From contig NZ_KB899545.1 in the NCBI RefSeq assembly GCF_000378345.1, forward strand, positions 434,001 to 498,000: a stretch of 64,000 nucleotides of DNA, given 5' to 3'. Both the position numbers and the translations under genes were made by a program. The DNA is from Hirschia maritima DSM 19733. GTDB lineage: Bacteria; Pseudomonadota; Alphaproteobacteria; Caulobacterales; Hyphomonadaceae. This document shows, piece after piece, positions 1-9,686 of this stretch (the stretch's first letter is position 1; every line of letters begins with the position of its first letter). The notes beneath the pieces are model-generated. The model saw nothing but the letters and a program-made list of their open reading frames with translations, ran no database searches and was not told the origin of the DNA.

Positions 1-852
1 ATAACACCTTTCAGAGATGGTAAAGTGGATGAGCAAGCATTTGAGAAATTGGTAGTCCGCCAGGTAGAAGCGGGTACGCATGCTGTAGTGCCTTGTGGAA
101 CGACTGGTGAAAGTGCGACCTTATCACACGAAGAGCACAGGCGCGTCGTAGAATTGTGCGTTGAAATCGTGGCTGGTAAAATTCCTGTCATTGCGGGCGC
201 TGGTTCTAATTCGACTCGTGAAGCTATTGGTTTAGTAGAGCATGCTAAGGCGGTTGGAGCTCATGCTGCACTTACAGTTTGTCCATATTATAACCGACCT
301 TCTCAATTGGGCCTTATTTCTCACTTCACTGGCATTGCTGATGCAGTGGAATTACCATTAGTATTGTACAACGTTCCATCTCGAACGGTTTCTGACTTAG
401 AACCTGAGACTTTGGGTGAATTGTCAAAACATCCAAATATTATTGCAATTAAAGATGCAACTGGAGATCTTGGGCGTGTTGCTTGGCAAGCAGCCGAAAG
501 TGAAGATGGTTTTGTGCTGTTAAGTGGTGATGACCCGAGTGCGATTGGGTTTAATGCATTAGGTGGTCATGGTTGTATCTCAGTGACCGCAAATGTGGCT
601 CCAAAAGCATGCGCTAACATGCAAAACGCATTAATGGCCGGTGATTTTGGGAAAGCACGGAAGATAAATGATTCTCTGCAAAAGCTTCATCGAGTATTGT
701 TCTTGGAGCCAAGCCCCGCACCAGTAAAGTTTGCTATGGCTGAACTTGGACTATGTATGCCGGATGTGCGTCGCCCAATGCTAGAAGTGCAGTCTGAAGA
801 TGTTAAGAATGAAATACGGTCAGCTATGCGTGAAGCAGGCGTACTGTCTTAG
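1..852 (+). CDS. dapA: 4-hydroxy-tetrahydrodipicolinate synthase, 5' end missing
   Basis: Condenses pyruvate with aspartate semialdehyde in the cytoplasm, the first step of the lysine/diaminopimelate branch. The reading frame is open from base 1 and the first visible residues ([11 protein letters not shown]) match the family just after its N-terminus, so about ten residues lie outside the window; the GTG at 25 is not the true start. Visible signatures are the PCGTTGES pyruvate-binding loop, the YNVPSRT motif with the proton-relay Tyr (about visible residue 123) and [10 protein letters not shown] with the Schiff-base Lys (about 151). The aldolase-type TIM barrel and C-terminal helices are complete. 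smpB follows after 9 bases, so the two are probably co-transcribed. Confidence 0.97.
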   Translation: MTPFRDGKVDEQAFEKLVVRQVEAGTHAVVPCGTTGESATLSHEEHRRVVELCVEIVAGKIPVIAGAGSNSTREAIGLVEHAKAVGAHAALTVCPYYNRPSQLGLISHFTGIADAVELPLVLYNVPSRTVSDLEPETLGELSKHPNIIAIKDATGDLGRVAWQAAESEDGFVLLSGDDPSAIGFNALGGHGCISVTANVAPKACANMQNALMAGDFGKARKINDSLQKLHRVLFLEPSPAPVKFAMAELGLCMPDVRRPMLEVQSEDVKNEIRSAMREAGVLS

Positions 853-861
853 AAGGTAGAA

Positions 862-1338
862 ATGGCTCAAAAGAAAAAGAATGATGGAAATGGGCTCGTT
901 GCCGAAAACCGTCAAGCTAGAAGAAATTATGAAGTCGTTGATACACTCGAAGCTGGGATTGCGCTCCTCGGAACCGAAGTAAAATCACTGCGCTTAGGTC
1001 GCGCAAACATCTCTGAGAGTTATGCCAGAGATGAGCAGGGGGAAATTGTTTTGGTCAACGCGACTATTCCAATTTACCCGCCGGCTGCAAGATTTAATCA
1101 CGAGCCATTGCGGATGCGAAAGCTTCTTTTGAAAAAGAAAGAGTTAGTAAAACTAACGCAGGGAATCACGCGTGATGGGATGACGATTGTGCCGCTGAAG
1201 CTCTATTTCAATGAGCGTGGGATAGCGAAATTGTTGCTAGGGCTCGCGAAAGGGCGTAAAAACCACGACAAACGAGATGTAGAGAAGAAACGAGATTGGG
1301 ATAAACAAAAAGCCCGTCTAATGAGAAACAAGGGTTAA
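862..1338 (+). CDS. smpB: SsrA-binding protein SmpB
   Basis: Binds tmRNA and delivers it to stalled ribosomes for trans-translation. The 158-residue protein has the family pattern: a basic N-terminus, [19 protein letters not shown], the GTEVKSLR strand, and a Lys/Arg-rich C-terminal tail ([16 protein letters not shown]) that enters the decoding centre. AAGG lies just upstream of the ATG. It follows dapA by 9 bases. I see no tmRNA gene nearby; in alphaproteobacteria ssrA is usually a two-piece gene located elsewhere. Confidence 0.97.
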   Translation: MAQKKKNDGNGLVAENRQARRNYEVVDTLEAGIALLGTEVKSLRLGRANISESYARDEQGEIVLVNATIPIYPPAARFNHEPLRMRKLLLKKKELVKLTQGITRDGMTIVPLKLYFNERGIAKLLLGLAKGRKNHDKRDVEKKRDWDKQKARLMRNKG

Positions 1339-1842
1339 GTTACTCGTTTTTATGTGGATAAGTCTAATTTTAGATCGTGAATCATAGAAGTAAAACTTCT
1401 TTTGAAAGAATGGCGTTAGTCGGCCAAAGAATCGCTAAGATAATATAATTGAACGTATTTTTTTAGTGAATCGCCCTGAAAGTCCCTTATGCAAACCATT
1501 GAGGCTAGTTGTTGTAAAATAAGAATGGTTTGCAATTGCGGCTAAAATTACAAAAAAATCATGTTACTAAAGGTATCCAACAATACTGAAACCAACTCTT
1601 GGTGAGATACTGTTGCTTTTTAACCTTAGAACTGCATAGATAATTCTAACTTTCGTAGCTCTCTGGGGGCTGTTTCCCTTGCTACAGCAAAGATTGCAAA
1701 CCGTTTTTCGGCTTGGTGTTACGTGCGTCAATACTGCCTTTGGGCAATACATTTTTGACACGATTAGAAATGTTTTGCTGTGGCTAGACAATTGTTTTGC
1801 CAAGGTAGTGATGTGCAGTTTGCAAGTTGATAGGACGATGCG
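1339..1842. other. Gene-free region between smpB and the nuo operon
   Basis: Short open frames here on both strands have no protein-like character and one merely overlaps the nuoA start. The region must contain the smpB end and the nuo promoter and leader. It holds a perfect 11-bp inverted repeat (1490-1500 and 1524-1534), a partial third copy of its core (GCAAACCGTT, 1696-1705), a consensus -35 hexamer TTGACA (1755-1760) without a good -10 at normal spacing, and the nuoA ribosome-binding site AGGA (1832-1835). I could not recognise tmRNA, SRP RNA, 6S RNA or a tRNA in it. Confidence 0.6.
1490..1534. repeat. 11-bp perfect inverted repeat upstream of nuo
   Basis: TGCAAACCATT at 1490-1500 is matched by its exact reverse complement AATGGTTTGCA at 1524-1534, with a 23-base centre. 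There is no T-tract after it, so it does not look like an intrinsic terminator for smpB. It could be a paired operator or an RNA hairpin in the nuo leader about 310 bases before nuoA. The function is unknown. Confidence 0.6.
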
Positions 1843-2217
1843 ATGCAAGACGTACAACCACTTGTTCTAGATTATCTGCCGGTAATCATATTTTTTGTTT
1901 TCGGTCTTGCCCTATGTCTTGCATTTTTGTTGCTTTCTGCGGTTCTGTCTCCCAGCAATCCTGATCCCGAAAAAAATTCCGCTTACGAATGTGGATTTAA
2001 TCCATTCGATGATGCGCGAATGAAGTTTGATATTCGTTTTTATTTGGTGGCGATTCTTTTCATCATTTTCGATCTAGAAGTCGCGTTTTTATTTCCCTGG
2101 ATTTTTCAAGTTGACGCAGGGAATGTCGAAGCCTTCTGGTCAATGATGGTGTTTCTGGGCGTATTAACAATCGGCTTCATTTATGAGTGGAGTTCCGGCG
2201 CGTTGGAGTGGGAATAA
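1843..2217 (+). CDS. nuoA: NADH-quinone oxidoreductase subunit A
   Basis: Small membrane subunit of complex I at the junction between the quinone-binding module and the proton-pumping arm. The 124-residue protein has three hydrophobic helices (about residues 12-32, 66-88, 95-115) and the conserved loop YECGFNPF plus [21 protein letters not shown] between helices 1 and 2. The start is supported by AGGA at 1832-1835. It is the first gene of the nuo operon and is followed by nuoB with a one-base gap. Confidence 0.98.
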   Translation: MQDVQPLVLDYLPVIIFFVFGLALCLAFLLLSAVLSPSNPDPEKNSAYECGFNPFDDARMKFDIRFYLVAILFIIFDLEVAFLFPWIFQVDAGNVEAFWSMMVFLGVLTIGFIYEWSSGALEWE

Positions 2218-2218
2218 T

Positions 2219-2764
2219 ATGAACAAAATGCCTGGTCCAAATTTTAAGAAAGAAGCATCGATTGCATCTGATGACCCGTTTTACGCTGGTGTGTCAGATG
2301 AATTGGCTGACAAAGGTTTTGTTGTAGCTAAATTGGATGATGCGATAACATGGGCGCGGACTGGTTCTCTCATGTTTATGAGTTTTGGACTTGCGTGCTG
2401 TGCAGTGGAGATGATGCACGCAGCGAATCCACGCTATGACATGGAACGTTTTGGAATGGCGCCTCGTGGTACGCCGCGTCAATCAGATCTTATGATTGTG
2501 GCAGGAACGCTAACTAACAAAATGGCTCCAGCTATGCGTAAAGTTTACGATCAAATGGCGGAGCCGCGCTATGTGATCTCCATGGGGTCGTGCGCCAATG
2601 GTGGTGGATATTATCATTATTCCTACTCAGTCGTGCGAGGCTGCGATCGCATTGTTCCTGTAGACGTATATGTTCCTGGGTGCCCACCGACTGCAGAAGC
2701 TTTGATGTACGGTTTGTTGCAGTTGCAAAAGAAGATTCGCCGTGAAGGGACAATCGATAGATGA
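2219..2764 (+). CDS. nuoB: NADH-quinone oxidoreductase subunit B
   Basis: Peripheral-arm subunit that carries iron-sulfur cluster N2, the last electron carrier before quinone. In the 181-residue protein the tandem Cys60-Cys61 ([10 protein letters not shown]), Cys125 ([10 protein letters not shown]) and Cys155 ([10 protein letters not shown]) are the N2 ligands. The ATG at 2219, preceded by GGAG inside the end of nuoA (2205-2208), gives the family-like start MNKMPGPNF; an in-frame start at 2183 would run deep into nuoA. The stop overlaps the nuoC start in an ATGA, a sign of translational coupling. Confidence 0.97.
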   Translation: MNKMPGPNFKKEASIASDDPFYAGVSDELADKGFVVAKLDDAITWARTGSLMFMSFGLACCAVEMMHAANPRYDMERFGMAPRGTPRQSDLMIVAGTLTNKMAPAMRKVYDQMAEPRYVISMGSCANGGGYYHYSYSVVRGCDRIVPVDVYVPGCPPTAEALMYGLLQLQKKIRREGTIDR

Positions 2765-3387
2765 GCAATCACATCAATATCGAAGCCCTTGAAGAATTGG
2801 TCAGTCATATTGAGACCGAGCAACCGCATGCGGTAAAATCATGTTCAGTTAAGAATGCAGAGCTTGTGGTAATCGGTGTACGGGATCAAATAGAATCATT
2901 AGTTCGTTTTTTGAGAAATGATCCTCAATGTCGGTTTGAAACTCTCGTTGATATTTGTGCTGCCGACTACCCTGAAAGAGTCGAACGATTTGAAGTGGTT
3001 TATCATCTTCTCTCGATGAGTTTGAATCAACGTATTCGCGTTAAGGTGACTACAGATGAAGAGGGGCCAGTACCAAGCTTGGTTGATTTGTTCCCTTGCG
3101 CAAATTGGAATGAACGTGAAGCATTCGATATGTATGGTGTTCTGTTTTCAAATCATCCAGATCTACGGCGCATTTTGACCGATTATGGCTTTGAAGGGCA
3201 TCCTCTTCGCAAAGATTTCCCTTTAACTGGGCATGTTGAAGTGAAATATGATGAAGTTGAAAAGCGTGTGAAATATCAACCTGTTAAACTCGTGCAGGAA
3301 TATCGTAATTTCGACTTCCTTTCACCTTGGGAAGGAATGCAAGAAGTACTTCCGGGTGATGAAAAAGCGAATGGGGAGGAAGCATAA
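2761..3387 (+). CDS. nuoC: NADH-quinone oxidoreductase subunit C
   Basis: The 30-kDa peripheral-arm subunit of complex I, which packs against NuoD near the quinone pocket. The 208-residue protein contains the family core with the Cys-Ala-Ala-Asp-Tyr-Pro segment and the C-terminal signature [20 protein letters not shown] followed by [15 protein letters not shown]. It overlaps nuoB by 4 bases at its start and nuoD by one base at its end (TAATG). Separate nuoC and nuoD genes are the usual alphaproteobacterial state, unlike the fused nuoCD of E. coli. Confidence 0.97.
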   Translation: MSNHINIEALEELVSHIETEQPHAVKSCSVKNAELVVIGVRDQIESLVRFLRNDPQCRFETLVDICAADYPERVERFEVVYHLLSMSLNQRIRVKVTTDEEGPVPSLVDLFPCANWNEREAFDMYGVLFSNHPDLRRILTDYGFEGHPLRKDFPLTGHVEVKYDEVEKRVKYQPVKLVQEYRNFDFLSPWEGMQEVLPGDEKANGEEA

Positions 3388-4586
3388 TGGCTGATGGCAC
3401 TTCTTCTTCAAACGACAAAGAAAACCGCAAGTTCACTATCAATTTCGGACCGCAGCATCCGGCAGCGCACGGCGTGTTGCGGATGGTTTTGGAGCTCGAT
3501 GGTGAAATAGTAGAGCGTGTTGATTCTCACATAGGTTTACTACATCGCGGCACCGAAAAGCTAATCGAGCACAAAACCTATCTTCAGGCGATGCCGTATT
3601 TTGATCGTTTAGATTATTGTGCGCCGATGAATCAAGAACATGCTTGGTGTCTTGCAATTGAGAGATTGGCAGGCATTGAAGTGCCTCGCCGAGCTTCTTT
3701 TATTCGTGTTCTATATTCTGAAATAGGACGCCTGCAATCGCATTTATTGAATGTAACCACTCAAGCCATGGATGTTGGAGCACTAACACCCATAACTTGG
3801 GGCTTTGAAGAACGTGAAAAACTGCTCGTTTTTTATGAACGTGCTTCAGGAAGCCGAATGCATGCTGCGTATTTCCGTCCGGGCGGCGTTCATCAGGATT
3901 TACCTCCTGAGTTGCTCGAAGACATTTATGACTTTTGTGACCCGTTTCTAAAAGTGCTGGATGATATTGAAGGCTTGCTGACTGAAAGTCGGATATTCAA
4001 GCAAAGAAATGTAGATATTGGAAAGGTTAGCGCTCAAACTGCGCTGGATTGGGGCTTTTCCGGCGCTATGGTTCGAGGTTCTGGTATCGCGTGGGATTTA
4101 CGGCGGTCGCAACCTTACGAAATTTACTCAGAATTAGAATTTGGCATTCCTGTTGGTAAGAATGGTGATTGTTACGATCGATATTTGTGTCGAATGGAAG
4201 AGATGCGTGAATCGGTAAAGATTATAAAACAATGCATCGACAACATTCCTCAAGGGCCAGTTCTCCCTGAGAAGTCAAAGTATTCTCCGCCACGGAGAGC
4301 GGAGATGAAGGGCTCTATGGAAGCATTGATCCATCATTTCAAGCTTTATACCGAAGGATTTCACGTTCCTGAAGGCGAGATATACGCTTGCGTAGAGGCT
4401 CCTAAAGGGGAGTTTGGTGTTTATCTCGTTTCCGACGGGACTAACAAGCCGTATAGAGCAAAGATCAAGGCCCCGGGTTATGCCCACCTTCAAGCAATGG
4501 ATCACCTATGCAAAGGGCACCAATTAGCTGACGCCTCCGCCATTCTTGGGTCATTAGATATTGTTTTTGGAGAAATTGACCGATGA
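3387..4586 (+). CDS. nuoD: NADH-quinone oxidoreductase subunit D
   Basis: The 49-kDa subunit that forms most of the quinone-reduction pocket of complex I. The 399-residue protein shows the family features: [14 protein letters not shown] near the N-terminus with the quinone-facing His, [12 protein letters not shown], and the C-terminal DIVFGEIDR. It has no N-terminal fusion. The start codon shares a base with the nuoC stop and its stop overlaps the next gene in an ATGA, so all are one transcript. Confidence 0.98.
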   Translation: MADGTSSSNDKENRKFTINFGPQHPAAHGVLRMVLELDGEIVERVDSHIGLLHRGTEKLIEHKTYLQAMPYFDRLDYCAPMNQEHAWCLAIERLAGIEVPRRASFIRVLYSEIGRLQSHLLNVTTQAMDVGALTPITWGFEEREKLLVFYERASGSRMHAAYFRPGGVHQDLPPELLEDIYDFCDPFLKVLDDIEGLLTESRIFKQRNVDIGKVSAQTALDWGFSGAMVRGSGIAWDLRRSQPYEIYSELEFGIPVGKNGDCYDRYLCRMEEMRESVKIIKQCIDNIPQGPVLPEKSKYSPPRRAEMKGSMEALIHHFKLYTEGFHVPEGEIYACVEAPKGEFGVYLVSDGTNKPYRAKIKAPGYAHLQAMDHLCKGHQLADASAILGSLDIVFGEIDR

Positions 4587-4930
4587 CTGATTTGACACCT
4601 GAACAATTAGTTGGCGGTCAACTTGATGCGTATAATGCGCAGGACCTTGATAAATTTTGTGGATATTTTTCTGATGACATTCTGATCACGAGCTATCTGG
4701 GAGATATTGTCTGCGAGGGGATGAAAGCGTTTAGAGAACGTCATGTCGGAATTTTTTCTGATTTTCCAAGCAATAAAGCAAAGTTGCTCCATCGGATCGT
4801 ACTCGGCGACACAGTCATCGATCATGAAGACGTTGATCGCGGAAACGGAGATAAAAGTTTTCAAGTAGGATGCATCTATACAATTAAGAACGGACTTATC
4901 TCTCGCATCGAATACGTTAAGGCGAGTTGA
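4583..4930 (+). CDS. SnoaL-like (NTF2-fold) small protein inside the nuo operon
   Basis: A 115-residue soluble protein with the pattern of the NTF2/SnoaL superfamily: an N-terminal helix pair ([24 protein letters not shown]), a beta-rich middle ([15 protein letters not shown]...) and a final pair of strands ([16 protein letters not shown]). Such domains include isomerases and polyketide cyclases as well as non-enzymatic binding proteins, so no reaction can be assigned. Its ATG overlaps the nuoD stop by 4 bases and nuoE starts 3 bases after it, so it is expressed with complex I. It is not one of the 14 core subunits. A role in complex I assembly or regulation is inference from position only. 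Confidence 0.85.
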   Translation: MTDLTPEQLVGGQLDAYNAQDLDKFCGYFSDDILITSYLGDIVCEGMKAFRERHVGIFSDFPSNKAKLLHRIVLGDTVIDHEDVDRGNGDKSFQVGCIYTIKNGLISRIEYVKAS

Positions 4931-4933
4931 TTC

Positions 4934-6022
4934 ATGAGTAATATTCGACGATTTGATATGGATGCTGGTGGTTCAAGTTTCTCTTTTAAACAAGAAACTG
5001 AAGCAAAAATAGCGTTCTGGCTATCGAAGTATCCTAATGAAAGAAAACGATCGGCCGTTATCCCAATGTTATGGTTGGCTCAAAAGGATAATGGTGGTTG
5101 GCTTTCCGAACCAGCAATGCGGGAAGTCGCAGACCGTTTGGAAATGGCTTATATAAGGGTTTATGAGGTCGCGACATTCTACACAATGTTCCGCATGCAG
5201 CCAGTTGGTGAATTCCATGTTCAAGTTTGCGGAACAACACCTTGTATGCTGCGTGGTTCCGATGATTTGATTAAGGTATGTAAATCGAAAATTGGTGACA
5301 AAGGCAGTGTTGGCGCAAATGGCAAACTATCATGGGAAGAGGTAGAGTGTTTAGGCGCTTGTGTGAATGCGCCTATGGCTCAAATAAATGACTATTATTT
5401 TGAAGATTTAGATGAAACCAGCATGGCAAAATTGCTAGATGATTTTGTTGCCGGTAAGGACCCTCAACCTGGCACACGAATTGATCGGCAAACTAGTGCG
5501 CCAGAAGGTGGAATGACCACTTTGTTGGATGAGAGTTTATATGATGGGTCATTGGCTAGGCAATTAACGAGTATTCCGGGCGCTCCGTCTAGTGTCGTAG
5601 AAAGTGCTGAACCGGATGTGGCAGTTAAAGAGACAGCGTCCAGTCCGAAACTGGAAAACAATGCCAGTGCTGATAAAACAGAAACTGAAGTTCCAAAGAA
5701 AACTGAAAACGCAGGTAAGCCAACACTTGAAGATACGGACAGACCTCTCTTTTTAGACAAACCAGAAGGAGAAGCTGATGATCTCAAACAAGTGTCGGGA
5801 ATTGGTCCCAAAATTGAAGCCACTTTGAATGAATTGGGAGTTTTTCACTTCTCTCAAATTGCTGACTGGAGCAAAGCCAACATTGAATGGGTAAATGGCT
5901 ATTTGAGTTTCAAAGGCAGAGTTGAACGAGAAAATTGGATTCCACAAGCAAGATTACTGTCTGTCGGAGGTGAAACAGAGTTTTCTCGACGTCAATCCAA
6001 AGTTAGCGAAAAAGGGGAATAA
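4934..6022 (+). CDS. nuoE: NADH-quinone oxidoreductase subunit E with C-terminal helix-hairpin-helix extension
   Basis: Thioredoxin-fold subunit of the NADH module carrying [2Fe-2S] cluster N1a. Residues 1-175 form the standard NuoE with ligands Cys99, Cys104, Cys139 and Cys143. Residues about 180-280 are a low-complexity linker rich in Glu, Lys, Ser, Thr and Pro. Residues about 283-340 are a helix-hairpin-helix-type domain (DLKQVSGIGPKIEATLNELG, FHFSQIADW, KGRVERENW). At 362 residues it is about twice the length of E. coli NuoE (166). A similar tail is known on many alphaproteobacterial NuoE proteins; its job is not established. It sits between the SnoaL-like gene and a small membrane-protein gene. 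Confidence 0.97.
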   Translation: MSNIRRFDMDAGGSSFSFKQETEAKIAFWLSKYPNERKRSAVIPMLWLAQKDNGGWLSEPAMREVADRLEMAYIRVYEVATFYTMFRMQPVGEFHVQVCGTTPCMLRGSDDLIKVCKSKIGDKGSVGANGKLSWEEVECLGACVNAPMAQINDYYFEDLDETSMAKLLDDFVAGKDPQPGTRIDRQTSAPEGGMTTLLDESLYDGSLARQLTSIPGAPSSVVESAEPDVAVKETASSPKLENNASADKTETEVPKKTENAGKPTLEDTDRPLFLDKPEGEADDLKQVSGIGPKIEATLNELGVFHFSQIADWSKANIEWVNGYLSFKGRVERENWIPQARLLSVGGETEFSRRQSKVSEKGE

Positions 6023-6026
6023 GATT

Positions 6027-6227
6027 ATGTCGAATTCTTCTCCGAATAAAGCTCTTAAGGCGCTCATAGTTCCAGCGATACTCGAAACGGTATGTATCTT
6101 AGCCGGTGTACTAGCATGGTTATCGACAGATAAAATTATCTGGCTGGCCATTGGGATAGTGGCCGGAGTTGGGTTTTCAATTCCAGCGCTCATTAAATTT
6201 ATTCGCGCGAATAAGGAGCAAGAATAA
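6027..6227 (+). CDS. Small two-helix membrane protein between nuoE and nuoF
   Basis: A 66-residue protein starting at ATG 6027, preceded by AAAGGGGAA, 4 bases after the nuoE stop. It has two hydrophobic segments (about residues 11-31 and 36-54) joined by a short STDKI turn, and charged ends; the tail is RANKEQE. A longer in-frame start at 5922 would lie inside nuoE and lacks a good ribosome-binding site. Its TAA shares a base with the nuoF ATG. I do not recognise a named family. Small membrane proteins at this place occur in other alphaproteobacterial nuo operons, but homology was not tested. Position suggests an accessory or assembly factor of complex I. Confidence 0.8.
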   Translation: MSNSSPNKALKALIVPAILETVCILAGVLAWLSTDKIIWLAIGIVAGVGFSIPALIKFIRANKEQE

Positions 6228-7537
6228 TGTTGCTCGATAAAGATCGTATATTCACGAATTTATATGGCCATCATGATTGGTCACTTGAGGGTGCTAAAAA
6301 ACGTGGTGCTTGGAATTCTACAAAAGAACTGATGCAGTTTGGTCCGGAGTGGATTTGTGATCAGGTTAAAGATTCAGGGCTTAGAGGTCGGGGTGGTGCA
6401 GGCTTCCCGACAGGCTTGAAATGGACCTTTATGCCTAAAGAGGTCAAAGAGCGTCCGCACTATCTCGTCGTGAATGCGGATGAATCAGAGCCAGGTACGT
6501 GTAAAGATAGAGATATTATGCGTCACGACCCGCATTTGCTGATTGAGGGGTGTTTGATCGCTTCTTTCGCTATGCGTGCGCACACTTGTTACATCTATTT
6601 GCGTGGCGAATACATATTCGAACGTGAACGCTTGCAGCAAGCTGTCAATGAAGCTTATGAGGCTGGTTTAATCGGTAAGAACGCATCAGGGTCTGGTTGG
6701 GATTTCGATATCCACATTCACCACGGTGCGGGTGCATATATATGCGGCGAGGAAACTGCGCTCTTGGAAAGTCTCGAAGGTAAAAAAGGACAACCACGTC
6801 TTAAACCTCCATTTCCAGCAAATGCCGGACTTTATGGATGTCCGACTACGGTAAACAATGTTGAGTCCATTGCTGTGGCACCGACCATTCTACGGCGTGG
6901 TGCAGGCTGGTTTAAAAAGTTCGGACGCGAAAATAATGCTGGCACAAAAGTATTTGCTATTTCTGGCCATGTGAACCGTCCTTGTAATGTCGAAGAGGAA
7001 ATGTCCATTCCACTTCGGACATTGTTGGAGACACATTGTGGGGGCGTACGAGGCGGCTGGGAGAACCTAAAGGCGGTCATTCCAGGTGGTTCATCTGTAC
7101 CAATGATACCCAAAGACATTTGCGATGATGTTTTGATGGATTTTGATGCACTCAGAGAAGTCCAATCAGGGTTAGGGACCGCGGCTGTAATTGTGATGGA
7201 TCAGTCTACAGATGTGATCCGAGCGATAGCTCGTCTTGCTTATTTCTATAAACATGAAAGTTGTGGACAGTGCACACCGTGCCGTGAAGGTACTGGATGG
7301 ATGTGGCGTGTTCTAACACGTATGGTTGAAGGGCAAGCAGATGCTTCTGAAATCGATATGTTGTTAGATGTTTCGCACCAGATTGAAGGTCACACCATTT
7401 GTGCATTGGGAGATGCGGCAGCATGGCCTGTGCAAGGATTAATTCGACACTTCCGGTCTGAAATTGAAGAACGCATTACAAGTTATCGTATTGGTCGCCC
7501 GCATGTTCAGGGCTCAAACATCACAGCAGCGGAGTAA
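6227..7537 (+). CDS. nuoF: NADH-quinone oxidoreductase subunit F
   Basis: The NADH-oxidising subunit that binds FMN and [4Fe-4S] cluster N3. In the 436-residue protein the glycine-rich NADH/FMN loop [16 protein letters not shown] is at about residues 51-66, [13 protein letters not shown] at 83-95, the second loop [20 protein letters not shown] at 169-188, and the N3 ligands are Cys346, Cys349, Cys352 ([12 protein letters not shown]) and Cys392. The start codon overlaps the stop of the small membrane-protein gene, and nuoG follows after 8 bases. Confidence 0.98.
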   Translation: MLLDKDRIFTNLYGHHDWSLEGAKKRGAWNSTKELMQFGPEWICDQVKDSGLRGRGGAGFPTGLKWTFMPKEVKERPHYLVVNADESEPGTCKDRDIMRHDPHLLIEGCLIASFAMRAHTCYIYLRGEYIFERERLQQAVNEAYEAGLIGKNASGSGWDFDIHIHHGAGAYICGEETALLESLEGKKGQPRLKPPFPANAGLYGCPTTVNNVESIAVAPTILRRGAGWFKKFGRENNAGTKVFAISGHVNRPCNVEEEMSIPLRTLLETHCGGVRGGWENLKAVIPGGSSVPMIPKDICDDVLMDFDALREVQSGLGTAAVIVMDQSTDVIRAIARLAYFYKHESCGQCTPCREGTGWMWRVLTRMVEGQADASEIDMLLDVSHQIEGHTICALGDAAAWPVQGLIRHFRSEIEERITSYRIGRPHVQGSNITAAE

Positions 7538-7545
7538 GGTAAGGA

Positions 7546-9675
7546 ATGTCAGATACTGCCAAAGTTGTTGTTGATGGAGTTGAGGTGGAAGTTCCTCGGA
7601 ATTATTCTTTGCTACAGGCTTGTGAAGAAGCTGGTGCTGAAATTCCGCGTTTTTGTTACCATGAGCGCCTGTCCATCGCTGGAAATTGCCGCATGTGTCT
7701 GGTTGACTGGGTGGGAGCTCCTAAACCGATTGCATCTTGTGCTCAGGCTGTCGGTGACATGCGTCCCGACCGTGATGGCTCTCCTCCTAAGGTGTCGACC
7801 AAGTCTGAGCGTGCTATCAAGGCGCGCAATGGTGTGATGGAATTTTTGCTCATCAATCACCCACTAGATTGCCCGATATGTGATCAAGGTGGAGAATGTG
7901 ATTTGCAAGACCAAGCCGTTGGTTTTGGTCGTGCTGCCAGCCGTTATGAGGAGCCTAAACGAGCTGTTGATGATAAGCACATGGGACCGTTGGTTAGTAC
8001 GGTCATGACGCGCTGCATTCAGTGTACGCGTTGTGTGAGATTTGCTGCCGAAGTGGCTGGTGTTGAAGAAATTGGATTAGTCAGCCGTGGTGAAGATGCG
8101 CAGATAACTACATATCTAGAAGCGTCTCTAGCTTCGGAATTATCTGGTAACGTTATTGACCTTTGCCCTGTTGGGGCGCTGACCTCAAAACCGTATTCAT
8201 TTAATGCACGTCCATGGGAGTTACGTAAAACTGAATCCATTGATGTGATGGATGCAATGGGAAGTGCAATACGAGTAGATGCGCGTGGCGCTGCTGTATT
8301 GCGTGTTATGCCTCGAATAAATGAAGAGGTAAATGAAGAGTGGATTTCAGATAAGACGCGTTTTGCTATAGATGGATTAGGGCGTCAAAGATTAGATAAG
8401 CCCTATATTCGCAAAGATGGAAAGTTAGTTCCAGCAAGTTGGGATGAAGCTTTAGGCGTTGTAGCGGAACGTCTGAAAGGTGAAGCATCTAAAATAGCTG
8501 CAATTGCGGGTGATTTAGCTTGTGTTGAAGGTATGAAATCGCTGTTAGACTTAATGCGTTCTCTAGGTGTGTCTTCAACAGATTGTCGTCAAGACGGCGC
8601 TAAGCTCGGGCTAGATGCATCTGGAAATATGCTTCCTCGTGAGAGTTATTTGTTTAACTCTTCTATTATGGGAATTGATGAGGCGGATGCTGTACTTCTT
8701 ATCGGTACTAATCCGCGAAAAGAAGCAGCCGTATTAAATGCTCGCATACGTAAAAATTGGCTGCACAGAGATATGCCGGTTGCATTGATAGGAGAGGAAG
8801 TTGATCTCTCATATGAATACACGCATTTGGGAACTGGTTCTCAAACTTTAAAAGGCATCAAACCTGGAACGGGAGTGTTTGAAGCACTAAAAGATGTCGA
8901 AAGACCTATGATCGTTTTAGGGCAGAGCGCATTTGCGCGTGAAGATGGCGCTGAAATTTTACATCTCGCTTCGAAACTTGCAGCTGATGTTGGGTGTTTC
9001 AAACCTAAAACAGAAGAAGATGAAGGTTGGAATGGTTTCAATGTTTTACACAATGCAGCGGGACGCGTAGGAGGCTTGGACGCTGGTTTCTTGCCAGCAG
9101 ATGATGGCCTAGATATTGATGGCATTCTGAGTGGTGCCCAAGAAGGTAACGTAGAAACTATTATTTCATTAGGTGCAGATGAAATTGTTGGCGATGCTTT
9201 TGGCAATGCGTTTGTGATTTATGTTGGCAGTCATGGTGATGAAGGGGCTCATCGTGCTGATGTCATTCTTCCTTCAACTGCATACACTGAAAAGTCAGCT
9301 ACCTATGTAAATACTGAAGGGCGTGTTCAACGTACACAACGCGCTGTCGGCTCTAAAGGCGAGGCCAAAGAAGATTGGAAAATCTTTAGAGCATTGTCAG
9401 AGAAAATTGGAAAACCTCTTCCTTACGATTCTATTGAAGAACTCCGCATGAAATTGGGTGAGGACAATCCTGCCTTTAAAGGGGTGGACTATGTATCAAC
9501 CGTAAGCGACAGCAGCATTGAATTCCCATTTGGATTAGCTGGTGATGTAGCAGATGCTCCATTCGGACACGCAATAGGTGCATTTCATTTAACGAACCCA
9601 ATCGCCCGAGCTTCTAAGACAATGGCTGAATGTGCAGAGCTTGCCACCCAGCATATTAAAGCTGCGGCAGAGTAG
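7546..9675 (+). CDS. nuoG: NADH-quinone oxidoreductase subunit G
   Basis: Largest peripheral subunit of complex I, which carries the electron wire N1b, N4 and N5. In the 709-residue protein the N-terminal ferredoxin domain has Cys37, Cys48, Cys51 and Cys65 for the [2Fe-2S] cluster; the His-Cys-rich segment with [16 protein letters not shown] ligates N5; [12 protein letters not shown] plus [10 protein letters not shown] ligate N4. The remainder is a molybdopterin-oxidoreductase-like fold without a Mo site. The length is typical for alphaproteobacteria. The final 50 residues are Ala-rich and end just before nuoH (11-base gap). Confidence 0.97.
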   Translation: MSDTAKVVVDGVEVEVPRNYSLLQACEEAGAEIPRFCYHERLSIAGNCRMCLVDWVGAPKPIASCAQAVGDMRPDRDGSPPKVSTKSERAIKARNGVMEFLLINHPLDCPICDQGGECDLQDQAVGFGRAASRYEEPKRAVDDKHMGPLVSTVMTRCIQCTRCVRFAAEVAGVEEIGLVSRGEDAQITTYLEASLASELSGNVIDLCPVGALTSKPYSFNARPWELRKTESIDVMDAMGSAIRVDARGAAVLRVMPRINEEVNEEWISDKTRFAIDGLGRQRLDKPYIRKDGKLVPASWDEALGVVAERLKGEASKIAAIAGDLACVEGMKSLLDLMRSLGVSSTDCRQDGAKLGLDASGNMLPRESYLFNSSIMGIDEADAVLLIGTNPRKEAAVLNARIRKNWLHRDMPVALIGEEVDLSYEYTHLGTGSQTLKGIKPGTGVFEALKDVERPMIVLGQSAFAREDGAEILHLASKLAADVGCFKPKTEEDEGWNGFNVLHNAAGRVGGLDAGFLPADDGLDIDGILSGAQEGNVETIISLGADEIVGDAFGNAFVIYVGSHGDEGAHRADVILPSTAYTEKSATYVNTEGRVQRTQRAVGSKGEAKEDWKIFRALSEKIGKPLPYDSIEELRMKLGEDNPAFKGVDYVSTVSDSSIEFPFGLAGDVADAPFGHAIGAFHLTNPIARASKTMAECAELATQHIKAAAE

Positions 9676-9686
9676 GAGGGCGAGAT

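Noticed and set aside
1755-1790. Perfect TTGACA hexamer as the nuo promoter
   Set aside because: No reasonable -10 lies 16-18 bases downstream (the best is TGTGGC), so I mention it only within the gene-free region.
1339-1842. tmRNA, SRP RNA or 6S RNA gene next to smpB
   Set aside because: I looked for the conserved tmRNA ends, the SRP tetraloop region and a 6S-like bulged hairpin and found none.
1679-1870. 63-codon open frame on the + strand before nuoA
   Set aside because: It overlaps the nuoA start in another frame, has no plausible ribosome-binding site and no recognisable protein pattern.
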